Both the position numbers and the translations under genes were made by a program. Source: Yimella sp. (GTDB taxonomy: Bacteria > Actinomycetota > Actinomycetes > Actinomycetales > Dermatophilaceae). From it: 7,232 nucleotides of DNA. The notes beneath the pieces are model-generated. The model had not been told where the DNA came from. It did no database searches and was given only the letters and a program-made list of their open reading frames with translations. Location: NCBI GenBank assembly GCA_030150425.1, contig JASLFY010000186.1:1-7232 (forward strand). Direction: 5' to 3'. Positions within the stretch are counted from its first letter, which is position 1. Each line of letters begins with the position of its first letter. Of this stretch, positions 1 to 5,535 are shown piece by piece.

Positions 1-19
1 CCCCGAACCGCGCTCTGCA

Positions 20-418
20 TCACCGACCGCAGTCGGCGCACCGCCCGAAGATCTCCAGGGTGTGCTCGACGTCGGTGAAGCCGTGGTCCTTGCTCACCGC
101 GGCGGCCCACTTCTCCACCGCAGGGCCCTCCACCTCGACCGTACGACCGCAGTCGCGGCACACGAGGTGGTGGTGGTGTCCGGTGCTGGCGCAGCGGCGG
201 TACGCCGACTCGCCGTCCTCCGTACGCAGCACGTCGACGGACCCGTCGGCGGCCATCGCCTGCAGGGTGCGGTAGACGGTGGCCAGGCCGATCTTCTGAC
301 CGGTCTCGGTCAACCGGGTGTGCAGCTCCTGGGCACTGACGAAGTCGTCGAGGCGGGCGAGCTGTTCGCCGACGGCGAGCTGTTGCCGGGTCGGGCGCCG
401 GCCGGTGGTGGCGTTCAT
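20..418 (-). CDS. zur: Zinc uptake regulator Zur (Fur family repressor)
   Basis: A 132-residue Fur-family metalloregulator. With zinc bound, such proteins bind operators as dimers and repress zinc-uptake genes. The N-terminal winged helix covers about residues 8-75, with the recognition-helix motif LATVYRTLQ at 45-53. The C-terminal dimerisation domain has two CxxC pairs (C87/C90 and C127/C130), the usual structural zinc site. Candidate sensory ligands are D62, C76, the HHHH run at 81-84, E102 and H119, as in actinobacterial Zur/FurB. Length is normal for the family. The ATG start overlaps the znuB stop as ATGA and has a GAGGAG ribosome site at 424-429 (complement). The frame stays open far upstream, but that part is antisense-like shadow of znuB and was not used. 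Being last in the znu operon, it should be autoregulated through the znuA promoter. Zur is preferred over Fur or PerR because of the linked znuABC genes. Confidence 0.95.
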   Translation of the reverse strand: MNATTGRRPTRQQLAVGEQLARLDDFVSAQELHTRLTETGQKIGLATVYRTLQAMAADGSVDVLRTEDGESAYRRCASTGHHHHLVCRDCGRTVEVEGPAVEKWAAAVSKDHGFTDVEHTLEIFGRCADCGR

Positions 419-1452
419 GATCGCTCCTCGGTCAGGGCGGGCTGGTCGTCGGTCAGGGCGGGCAGGTCGTCCGCGGACCCGTGGTCGTCGCACGAGTCGC
501 CGTGATGATGGTGCGGGTCGCGGTGGGCGGCGTGGATTTCGTGGCCGTGCACGTAGTCGACGTGGTCGTCGTGCAGCACCGCTTCGTGGCCGCAGCCGTC
601 GGCGTGCTGGTGGGGGTGCTCGCTGCGCCGGGCCCGGCGGCGGCGCGCCCCGTTCACCGCGGCGGCGGCCGTCGCCACCACGACGAAGACCGCGACTGCG
701 AAGAGGACGACGGTTCCGCCGGAGGGCGTGTCGAGGTAGTAGGACGCGGTCACGCCGCTGGCGCCGCAGAGCGCACCGACCAGCACCGCCCACCAGGTGG
801 CGGCCCGGAAACTGGCGCCCAACCGCTGACCGGTGGCGTTCGGCAGGATCATCAGCGCACTGATCAGCAGCAGACCGATGACCCGCATCGACAGGACGAT
901 CGTGACCGACGTCAGCACCGACAGGGCGAGGTTGGTCCGCAGCACCGGCAGGCCGACGGAGCGGGCGTACTCCTCGTCGTTGGCGACGGCGAACAACCGC
1001 TTGCGCAGTACGGCGGTGGTGCCGACGGCGATGACCGCGAGCAGGCCGAACTGCCACAGCTGGTTGTCGGCGGTGGTCAGCAGCGATCCGAAGAGGTACT
1101 GCTCGATCGAGGTGCCCTGCCCGCCGGCCCGGGCCAGCAGCACGACACCCGCGGCGATGCCGCCGTAGAACATCACGGCGAGCACCACGTCGGCGCTCGC
1201 GGCGCCCTTGACGCGGATCGTCTCGACGACGCCGGCGCAGAGCACCGCGGCGATGAGCGCGGTGAGCAGCGGCGACTGCCCGGTCAGCACACCGACCGCG
1301 ACGCCGGCCAGGGCGACGTGGCCGAGGCCGTCACCGATCAGCGACAGACGACGTTGCACCAGGAACACGCCGACGGCGGGGGCGGCGGCCCCCACCAGGA
1401 CGGCGGCGATGAGCGCGTTGCGCATGAAGTCGAGCTGGAAGATGTCGAGCAT
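415..1452 (-). CDS. znuB: Zinc ABC transporter permease ZnuB with His-rich C-terminal tail
   Basis: A 345-residue membrane permease of the ABC-3 (ZnuB/TroC/MntB) family, which moves zinc across the cytoplasmic membrane with ZnuA and ZnuC. Hydrophobic segments run from about residue 11 to 266. Family-typical stretches include GDGLGHVALAG (41-51) and the ARSVGLPV loop (163-170) that probably contacts the ATPase. After the last helix comes a basic patch (GARRRRARR, 268-276), which suggests a cytoplasmic C-terminus. A tail of about 70 residues follows, with 15 His and 2 Cys between residues 277 and 324, then a PALTDDQ/PALTEER repeat. Family members usually end near the last helix at about 260-300 residues, so this tail is an extension. 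The start ATG lies one base after the znuC stop and has a GGAGG site six bases upstream (1459-1463, complement). The stop overlaps the zur start. Zinc rather than manganese is inferred from the linked zur gene and Zur boxes. Confidence 0.93.
   Translation of the reverse strand: MLDIFQLDFMRNALIAAVLVGAAAPAVGVFLVQRRLSLIGDGLGHVALAGVAVGVLTGQSPLLTALIAAVLCAGVVETIRVKGAASADVVLAVMFYGGIAAGVVLLARAGGQGTSIEQYLFGSLLTTADNQLWQFGLLAVIAVGTTAVLRKRLFAVANDEEYARSVGLPVLRTNLALSVLTSVTIVLSMRVIGLLLISALMILPNATGQRLGASFRAATWWAVLVGALCGASGVTASYYLDTPSGGTVVLFAVAVFVVVATAAAAVNGARRRRARRSEHPHQHADGCGHEAVLHDDHVDYVHGHEIHAAHRDPHHHHGDSCDDHGSADDLPALTDDQPALTEERS
428..469. repeat. 21-bp tandem direct repeat at the 3' end of znuB
   Basis: Two adjacent 21-bp copies (428-448 and 449-469) differ at one position (t443 versus a464). 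They lie in the last codons of znuB and encode the protein repeat PALTDDQ/PALTEER. The first copy touches the zur ribosome site. In-frame duplication by replication slippage is the simplest origin; a function is not evident. Confidence 0.8.
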
Positions 1453-1453
1453 C

Positions 1454-2260
1454 TCAGGCCTCCGTCTCGCGGGTCGCGTCGAACGGACCGACGCCGATGG
1501 CCGCTCGCGCGGTCGCCTCGTCCTCCACCGGGTGGGCGCAGGCGGAGGCGGCGTGGATGCGCCGGCTCTCGTGTTCGGCCCACTCGGCCGGGGTCCCGTC
1601 GAACCCGATCGTGTTGTGGCTGATCTCGATGATCCGGGTGACGATGCCGCGCAGCGCCTCCATCTCGTGGGTCACGATCAGCAGGGTGGTGCCGGCGTGC
1701 GCCAGCCGCGCCAACACCTGCGCGAGCACCTCCTGGCTGACCAGGTCGACGCCCGCGGTGGGCTCGTCCATGATCAGCACGTCAGGCCGACCGGCGAGCG
1801 CGCGGGCGATGAGCGTACGGCGCTGCTGTCCGCCGGACAGTTCGGTCACGTCGGTGTCGGCGCGGTCGGTCAGACCGACGCGGGCCAGGGCGGTGTCGAC
1901 GAGTTCGCGGTCGAGGGCGCTCTCGCGCTGCCACCACTTCCGGTGCGGCAGTCGGCCGACCTCGACCACCTCTCGTACGGTCGCCTTCACCGAGTTCGAG
2001 AGCGTGTGCCGCTGCGGGACGTAGCCGAGGCGGGTGCGGTCGGTGAACTCCGCGGCCGGTCGGCCGAAGAGTTCGAAGCTGCCGCCGAGGTGGTCGTTCA
2101 GCCCCAGCAGCCCCTTCATCACGGTCGACTTGCCGGCCCCGTTGGGACCGAGGACGGCGACGACCTCGCCCGGGCGCACGGAGAAACTGATGTCGTCGAC
2201 GACCTTGCGGCCGGCGTAGCCGAAGGCCGCGGAGCGCACCGCGATCACCGGATCGGTCAT
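1454..2260 (-). CDS. znuC: Zinc ABC transporter ATP-binding protein ZnuC
   Basis: A 268-residue cytoplasmic ATPase that should power zinc import with ZnuA and ZnuB. All ABC motifs are intact: Walker A GPNGAGKST (38-46), Q-loop around Q83 in YVPQRH, signature LSGGQ (141-145), Walker B VLIMDE (161-166), D-loop after EPTAGVD and H-loop His198 in IVTHE. Length is normal for the family. The C-terminal 30 residues (HAASACAHPVEDEAT and onward) carry a few His and Cys but no clear domain. The ATG overlaps the znuA stop as ATGA. No strong ribosome site is visible, only a weak AGGG, so translation is probably coupled to znuA. One base separates its stop from znuB. ABC ATPases for manganese look alike; zinc is inferred from the operon. 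Confidence 0.95.
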   Translation of the reverse strand: MTDPVIAVRSAAFGYAGRKVVDDISFSVRPGEVVAVLGPNGAGKSTVMKGLLGLNDHLGGSFELFGRPAAEFTDRTRLGYVPQRHTLSNSVKATVREVVEVGRLPHRKWWQRESALDRELVDTALARVGLTDRADTDVTELSGGQQRRTLIARALAGRPDVLIMDEPTAGVDLVSQEVLAQVLARLAHAGTTLLIVTHEMEALRGIVTRIIEISHNTIGFDGTPAEWAEHESRRIHAASACAHPVEDEATARAAIGVGPFDATRETEA

Positions 2261-3171
2261 GAGCAGCCCTGTCCGGCGCGCAGGGTCTTCAGGTTGGAAC
2301 GCATGATCTCCAGGTAGTTCGTTCCGGCGGAGTCCTTGGTGACTCCCTCGATGGGGTCCAGTACGGCGGTGTGGGCGCCGGTGTTCTTGGCGACGGTCTC
2401 GGCGATCGCGGGGGAGACCAGCGTCTCGGTGTAGATCGTCGAGACCTGATTCTTCGTCACGAACGTCGCCACGTCACGCAGTCGTGCCGGGGTCGGCTCC
2501 TGGTCCGGGGTCACGCCGGTGACACCGACCTGCTCGAGGTGGTAGCGGGCGGCGAGGTAGCCGAAGGCCGCGTGGCCGGTGACGATCGTGCGGTTCGTGC
2601 AGGACTTCAGGCCGGTGCTGAACTGCCGGTCGAGCGTCGTCATCGCGGTGTCGAACCGCACCTTGTTCGCTGCGTAGTCGGCCTTGTGCGCCGGGTCGAG
2701 ACGAGTCAGTTCGGCGGCCACGGCGTCGCCGACCGACTTCATCCGGGTCGGGTCGAGCCAGAAGTGCGGGTCGGTGCCGCTGCCCTCCTCGTCGCTGCCG
2801 CCGACCGTGGTGATCGAGCCGAGCGAGAGGTCGAGGTGGACGGTGTCGGCGAGGTCGAGGGTCTTCGGCGCGTTCCGGGAGGCCTGGTCGACCGCCGACT
2901 GGAAGCCCTTGGTGTAGACCAGCAGGTCGGCCTTGGTGAGGGAGCCGACCTCCTTCGGTGTCAGTTCGAGGTCGTGCGGCTCGGCGCCGGGCGGGGTGAG
3001 GCTGGAGGCGTCGACGTGGTCGCCGCCGATCTGCTGCACGGCGTACTCGATCGGGTAGAACGACGCGACGACCTGCAGTTTCCCGTCCTTCGCCGGCCCG
3101 TCCGATCCGCAGCCGGTGAGCGAGAGGGCGAGGCCCGCGGTGGCGAGCAGGGCAGAGGCCGTCTTCAACAT
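2257..3171 (-). CDS. znuA: Zinc-binding lipoprotein ZnuA (cluster A-1 substrate-binding protein)
   Basis: A 304-residue extracytoplasmic binding protein that captures zinc and delivers it to ZnuB. From the chosen start it has a lipoprotein signal (MLK, a hydrophobic run, lipobox LTGC with Cys21 as lipid anchor). Expected metal ligands are H66 (AEPHDLELTP), H136 (TDPHFWLDP), H200 (VTGHAAFGY) and an acidic residue near D272 (VLDPIEG). C191 and C303 may form the disulfide seen in other ZnuA proteins. The loop before DPHFW is only GGSDEEGSGT, not the long His-rich loop common in ZnuA. Upstream in-frame starts exist (TTG at 3186, ATG at 3180), but they lie inside the operator. They would add MRMIV and lack a ribosome site. 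The ATG at 3171 sits seven bases after a -10 element, pointing to leaderless translation. It is the first gene of znuA-znuC-znuB-zur. A manganese-specific role cannot be excluded from the protein alone. Confidence 0.94.
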   Translation of the reverse strand: MLKTASALLATAGLALSLTGCGSDGPAKDGKLQVVASFYPIEYAVQQIGGDHVDASSLTPPGAEPHDLELTPKEVGSLTKADLLVYTKGFQSAVDQASRNAPKTLDLADTVHLDLSLGSITTVGGSDEEGSGTDPHFWLDPTRMKSVGDAVAAELTRLDPAHKADYAANKVRFDTAMTTLDRQFSTGLKSCTNRTIVTGHAAFGYLAARYHLEQVGVTGVTPDQEPTPARLRDVATFVTKNQVSTIYTETLVSPAIAETVAKNTGAHTAVLDPIEGVTKDSAGTNYLEIMRSNLKTLRAGQGCS

Positions 3172-3185
3172 GACAATCATTCTCA
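3171..3185. promoter_or_regulatory. Zur box A (promoter-proximal)
   Basis: TGACAATCATTCTCA is a 7-1-7 near-palindrome resembling Fur/Zur boxes (TGAnAATnATTnTCA pattern). It covers the -10 hexamer and the first base of the znuA start codon, so a bound Zur dimer would block RNA polymerase. Binding by the Zur encoded in this window is inferred. Confidence 0.85.
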
Positions 3186-3191
3186 ACTAAG

Positions 3192-3206
3192 TGAGAACGA
3201 TTGTCA
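3192..3206. promoter_or_regulatory. Zur box B (covers the -35 element)
   Basis: TGAGAACGATTGTCA is a second 7-1-7 box and the reverse complement of box A except for one base. Its centre is 21 bp from that of box A, about two helical turns, so two Zur dimers would sit on the same face of the DNA. It overlaps the -35 hexamer and contains the stop codon of the upstream membrane-protein gene (3204-3206). Confidence 0.85.
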
Positions 3207-3524
3207 AAACAGGACGGCGTGGGAGAGTCCGTCGACCAGGGCGAGCGCGGCCAGCATGAAGACGGTGGCGATCCGCATCAGCTTCACCGAGCCGTCGAGT
3301 CCTGGCCAGGTGAGGTACGAGGTCCAGGCGACGAACAGCGCCACGACCAGGATCATCACGGCACCGAGCACCCCGCCGAGCACGCCGCCGCCGATGACCA
3401 GCACGAGCGCGAGGACGACCAGTAGCCAGATCGGCAATTTCGCCAACGCCTGGACCAGCGGGTGACTCGCGTGCTCGATCTTGGCGCGGACGGGGGACAC
3501 GGACACTTCGGGGCGCTGGCTCAC
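3204..3524 (-). CDS. Small membrane protein, DUF6703-like
   Basis: A 106-residue protein with a polar N-terminus (1-30) and about three hydrophobic helices (roughly 32-50, 52-71 and 83-102). The mid-section ALFVAWTSYLTWPGL resembles the actinobacterial DUF6703 family as I remember it; no function is known to me. The GTG start at 3524 has no ribosome site but lies six bases after a -10-like TAGGCT, suggesting a leaderless transcript. It is divergent from the histidine kinase and reads toward znuA, 32 bp away. Its stop codon lies inside Zur box B. It may be a chance neighbour of the zinc genes. A competing minus-strand frame over 3187-3705 is Arg/Pro-rich and looks like a shadow. Confidence 0.7.
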   Translation of the reverse strand: MSQRPEVSVSPVRAKIEHASHPLVQALAKLPIWLLVVLALVLVIGGGVLGGVLGAVMILVVALFVAWTSYLTWPGLDGSVKLMRIATVFMLAALALVDGLSHAVLF

Positions 3525-3530
3525 CGCACC

Positions 3531-3558
3531 AGCCTACGGGCGAGGTGACATCTGTCAT
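3531..3558 (-). promoter_or_regulatory. Candidate leaderless promoter for the DUF6703-like gene
   Basis: On the minus strand ATGACA (3558-3553, 5 of 6 to TTGACA) and TAGGCT (3536-3531) are 16 bp apart. The -10 ends six bases before the GTG start at 3524. The -35 overlaps the TGACA/TGTCA palindrome, so a regulator bound there could affect this gene. Confidence 0.45.
3546..3557. promoter_or_regulatory. Palindrome in the divergent kinase/DUF6703 intergenic region
   Basis: TGACATCTGTCA has perfect 5-bp arms (TGACA/TGTCA) around a 2-bp centre. It lies about 65 bp upstream of the histidine kinase start and over the -35 of the opposite gene. This placement suits an operator for the NarL/LuxR-type regulator encoded two genes on, but that link is inference. 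Confidence 0.4.
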
Positions 3559-3604
3559 GCGCGGCTCGTGACGTGGGGACCGGTCGTTCGCCGGCCGTCC
3601 GCCG

Positions 3605-3610
3605 CACACT
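3605..3610 (+). promoter_or_regulatory. Weak -10-like element for the histidine kinase gene
   Basis: CACACT keeps only A2 and T6 of TATAAT but sits six bases before the kinase ATG, the spacing of a leaderless start. No convincing -35 is seen, so the promoter may need an activator. The GGGGG just before the ATG is too close to act as a normal ribosome site. Confidence 0.3.
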
Positions 3611-3616
3611 GGGGGA

Positions 3617-4807
3617 ATGGATCCCGTTCGCCCGTCTGGAACACTGCCCGTCATGCGGCGGGTGTGGGGTGCGAAGCGGGGCGGGGGCCAGGGTGCCGTG
3701 TTCAACTGGGCCCGCGCGATGGGCTATTTCTGGGCGTGCATCTGGTTGGCCTGGTTGATCCAGCCGTTGGTCACCGCCGTCCGCGACGAATCCTGGCTCG
3801 GAGTGCTGTCGGTGCTCGGCTTCGCGGCCGCGTACGTCTGGCAGTTCAGCAAGCGCGGCTGGGTGTTCTCGCCGGTGCGCGACCGCTGCCCCGACGACCG
3901 CAACACCTCCACCCCGTTGGCGATCGCCCGCTACGTCCTGATGGTGCTGCTGGCGCTCGCCAGCATCGTCACCATCGGCCAGGACGGCGCCACCACCCTC
4001 GTCTTCACCGCGATCGCGGCGGTCTGGAGCTTCCCGATCCCCGCAGCAGTTCCGGTGGCGGCCGTCACCGCCGCGGCGTACGTCGGCCTCTGGCGTTCGA
4101 CGGACGGCTGGCACTCCGACTGGGGCTCGCTGGTCGGCATGGGGTTCGGGGTGCTGGCGGTCATGGCCGGCCGCACCTCCGCACAACGCCAGCGGGCGCT
4201 GGACGTCTCGAAGGTGCAGAACGCGCAGCTCGCGGTCGAGGCCGAGCGCAACCGGCTCGCCCGCGACGTCCACGACATCCTCGGCCACTCGCTCACCGTC
4301 ATCACGGTGAAGGCGGAACTCGCCGGGAAGCTGATGGAGGCAGGGCAACAGGACCGAGCGCGTACGGAGGTCGCCGACCTCGAGCGGTTGTCCCGGGAGG
4401 CCCTGGCCGACGTACGCCGCGCGGTCGAGGGATTCCGGGAGATCTCGCTCGCCGGTGAACTCGCCCGGGCTCGGGAGGCGTTGTCGGCCAAGGGGATTCA
4501 CGCCCAGCTGCCGACCGCGACCGACGAGGTCGCCGGTGACGCGCGCGAACTGTTCGCCTGGGTGGTCCGCGAGGGCGTCACCAACGTGATCCGACACAGC
4601 GACGCGCACGAGTGCCGGATCGACCTCGCCGCCGACCAGATCAGCATCGCCGACAACGGCACCACCGCCGACCGCGCGGACGGCGACCGCACCGGCAACG
4701 GCCTGCGCGGGCTGCGCGAGCGCGCCCGCTCGGTCGGCTACCGGATCGTCGTGACCACCGGCCCCGGCTTCCGCCTCGAGGCGGTTCCGGCCGACCAGGA
4801 AGCATGA
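3617..4807 (+). CDS. DesK-like sensor histidine kinase (NarL-type two-component system)
   Basis: A 396-residue membrane sensor kinase that should autophosphorylate on His and pass the phosphate to the response regulator encoded next. About six hydrophobic segments lie between residues 34 and 186 (near 34-55, 60-77, 101-121, 127-140, 141-159 and 170-186), with no obvious extracytoplasmic domain, as in DesK-like kinases. A helical linker (187-212) leads to a HisKA_3 domain with ARDVHDILGHS; the phospho-acceptor is His219. The ATPase domain has an N-box (Asn323 in GVTNVIRHS), a G1 box DNG (346-348) and a G2-like GNGLRGLRERA (360-370). The ATG at 3617 has no proper ribosome site and may be leaderless. 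An in-frame ATG at 3653 would shorten it by 12 residues. The signal is unknown; membrane state or a membrane-active compound would fit the architecture. No ABC transporter gene, a frequent partner of such systems, is next to it in this window. Confidence 0.92.
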   Translation: MDPVRPSGTLPVMRRVWGAKRGGGQGAVFNWARAMGYFWACIWLAWLIQPLVTAVRDESWLGVLSVLGFAAAYVWQFSKRGWVFSPVRDRCPDDRNTSTPLAIARYVLMVLLALASIVTIGQDGATTLVFTAIAAVWSFPIPAAVPVAAVTAAAYVGLWRSTDGWHSDWGSLVGMGFGVLAVMAGRTSAQRQRALDVSKVQNAQLAVEAERNRLARDVHDILGHSLTVITVKAELAGKLMEAGQQDRARTEVADLERLSREALADVRRAVEGFREISLAGELARAREALSAKGIHAQLPTATDEVAGDARELFAWVVREGVTNVIRHSDAHECRIDLAADQISIADNGTTADRADGDRTGNGLRGLRERARSVGYRIVVTTGPGFRLEAVPADQEA

Positions 4808-4824
4808 GCCGGTCGATGACCGGC
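4808..4824 (+). repeat. Perfect 7-bp inverted repeat between kinase and regulator genes
   Basis: GCCGGTC and GACCGGC flank a 3-base GAT loop and begin on the base after the kinase stop codon. No T-run follows, so it is not a classic terminator. It could be a partial attenuator, an mRNA-stabilising hairpin or a DNA palindrome for a regulator. Confidence 0.5.
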
Positions 4825-4855
4825 CGAACAGAACCAGCCGACCAGAAGGGATGAC

Positions 4856-5464
4856 ATGTCGATCCGCGTGATGCTCGCCGACGACCAGGCGTTGGTCCGC
4901 GGGGCGCTCGCCGCCCTGCTGTCGATGGAGGGCGATCTCGACGTCGTGGCCGAGGTCGGTCGCGGCGACGAGGTCGTTTCCGCGGCGCGCGAGGCGACGC
5001 CGGACGTCGTCCTGATGGACGTCGAGATGCCCGGCCTCGACGGGATCGAGGCCACGGCGGAGCTCACCGCGGCGCTGCCCGGCGTACGGGTGTTGATCGT
5101 CACCACCTTCGGTCGGCCGGGCTACCTGCGCCGCGGGTTGCAGGCGGGCGCCTCCGGTTTCGTGGTGAAGGACACCCCGGCCGGACAACTGGCCGACGCC
5201 ATCCGCCGCGTCCACCAGGGTCTGCGCGTGGTCGACCCGGTGCTCGCCGCCGACTCGTTGGTGGCGGGGGAGTCGCCGCTGACCGCCCGCGAGACCGAGG
5301 TGCTGCGTACGGCCCGCGAGGGCGGAACCGTCAGCGACATCGCCCGCGCCGTGTTCCTGTCCGAGGGGACGGTGCGCAACCATCTGTCCAGCGCGATCGG
5401 CAAGACGTCGGCGCGCAACCGGGCCGAAGCCGTCCAGATCGCCGAATCCAACGGCTGGCTGTAG
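4856..5464 (+). CDS. DesR-like response regulator (NarL/LuxR family)
   Basis: A 202-residue DNA-binding response regulator, the expected partner of the kinase encoded 48 bp upstream. The receiver domain (about 1-120) has acidic-pocket D9/D10, phospho-acceptor D55 in VLMDVEMPGLDG, the switch Thr83 and the conserved Lys105 in FVVKDTP. A linker leads to a LuxR-type helix-turn-helix (about 139-202): LTARETEVL, then IARAVFLSEGTVRNHLSSAIGKTSARNRAEA. All key residues are present and the length is typical. The ATG at 4856 is preceded by AGAAGGG (4844-4850) at good spacing, unlike the apparently leaderless kinase gene. The two genes are probably co-transcribed through the intervening hairpin. Target genes are not shown; the palindrome at 3546-3557 is one candidate site. 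Confidence 0.94.
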   Translation: MSIRVMLADDQALVRGALAALLSMEGDLDVVAEVGRGDEVVSAAREATPDVVLMDVEMPGLDGIEATAELTAALPGVRVLIVTTFGRPGYLRRGLQAGASGFVVKDTPAGQLADAIRRVHQGLRVVDPVLAADSLVAGESPLTARETEVLRTAREGGTVSDIARAVFLSEGTVRNHLSSAIGKTSARNRAEAVQIAESNGWL

Positions 5465-5526
5465 TCACCCCACGAAGTTCTCCGCTCGTGCCTCGCGGGG
5501 GCCGATTTGCACCCACCTGCGACGAT

Positions 5527-5533
5527 GGAGGGG
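5527..5533 (+). promoter_or_regulatory. Ribosome-binding site of the dihydrouridine synthase gene
   Basis: GGAGGGG ends two bases before ATG 5536; counted from the core GGAGG the gap is four bases. It supports this ATG over an in-frame start at 5488, whose extra residues (MPRGGRFAPTCDDGGV) do not look like Dus sequence. The 71 bp after the response regulator gene hold no clear promoter or terminator. Confidence 0.6.
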
Positions 5534-5535
5534 TC

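Larger units (their letters stand above)
3171..3207 (-). promoter_or_regulatory. Leaderless znuACB-zur promoter
   Basis: On the minus strand a perfect TTGACA (-35, 3207-3202) is followed after 17 bp by GAGAAT (-10, 3184-3179; 4 of 6 matches to TATAAT including A2, A5 and T6). Seven bases later comes the A of the znuA ATG (3171), the expected transcription start. No ribosome site precedes this ATG, in keeping with a leaderless mRNA, which is common in actinomycetes. Both hexamers lie in Zur boxes. Confidence 0.7.

Noticed and set aside
20..1057. Extended N-terminus for zur (345-codon frame)
   Set aside because: The added part is Arg/Pro-rich and lies inside znuB. The ATG at 418 has a ribosome site, an ATGA overlap and gives the normal Fur-family length.
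481..1623. Long plus-strand open frame opposite znuB and the end of znuC (380 codons)
   Set aside because: It is Gly/Asp/Arg/His-rich low-complexity translation with no recognisable domain, and it lies opposite well-supported genes. High GC content makes stops rare in antisense frames.
3172..3186. Upstream znuA starts (TTG 3186, ATG 3180)
   Set aside because: They lie in the Zur box and -10 region, upstream of the predicted transcription start, and they would put extra residues before a complete lipoprotein signal.
1208..3465. Plus-strand open frames opposite znuC and znuA (369 and 364 codons)
   Set aside because: These are antisense shadows of genes with intact ABC motifs and metal ligands; the compositions are Arg/Gly/Val/Glu-biased and show no motifs.
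3187..3705. 172-codon minus-strand frame across the divergent intergenic region
   Set aside because: It is Arg/Pro-rich, covers the promoter region and the kinase N-terminus, and competes with the better-supported DUF6703-like frame.
3521..5383. 620-codon minus-strand open frame opposite the histidine kinase and regulator genes
   Set aside because: The opposite strand encodes complete HisKA_3, ATPase, receiver and LuxR domains. This frame gives His/Arg/Gly-rich text without domains.
5465..5535. Possible terminator after the response regulator gene (CACGA at 5471-5475 with TCGTG at 5486-5490)
   Set aside because: A 5-bp stem with a 10-base loop and no T-run is too weak to call.
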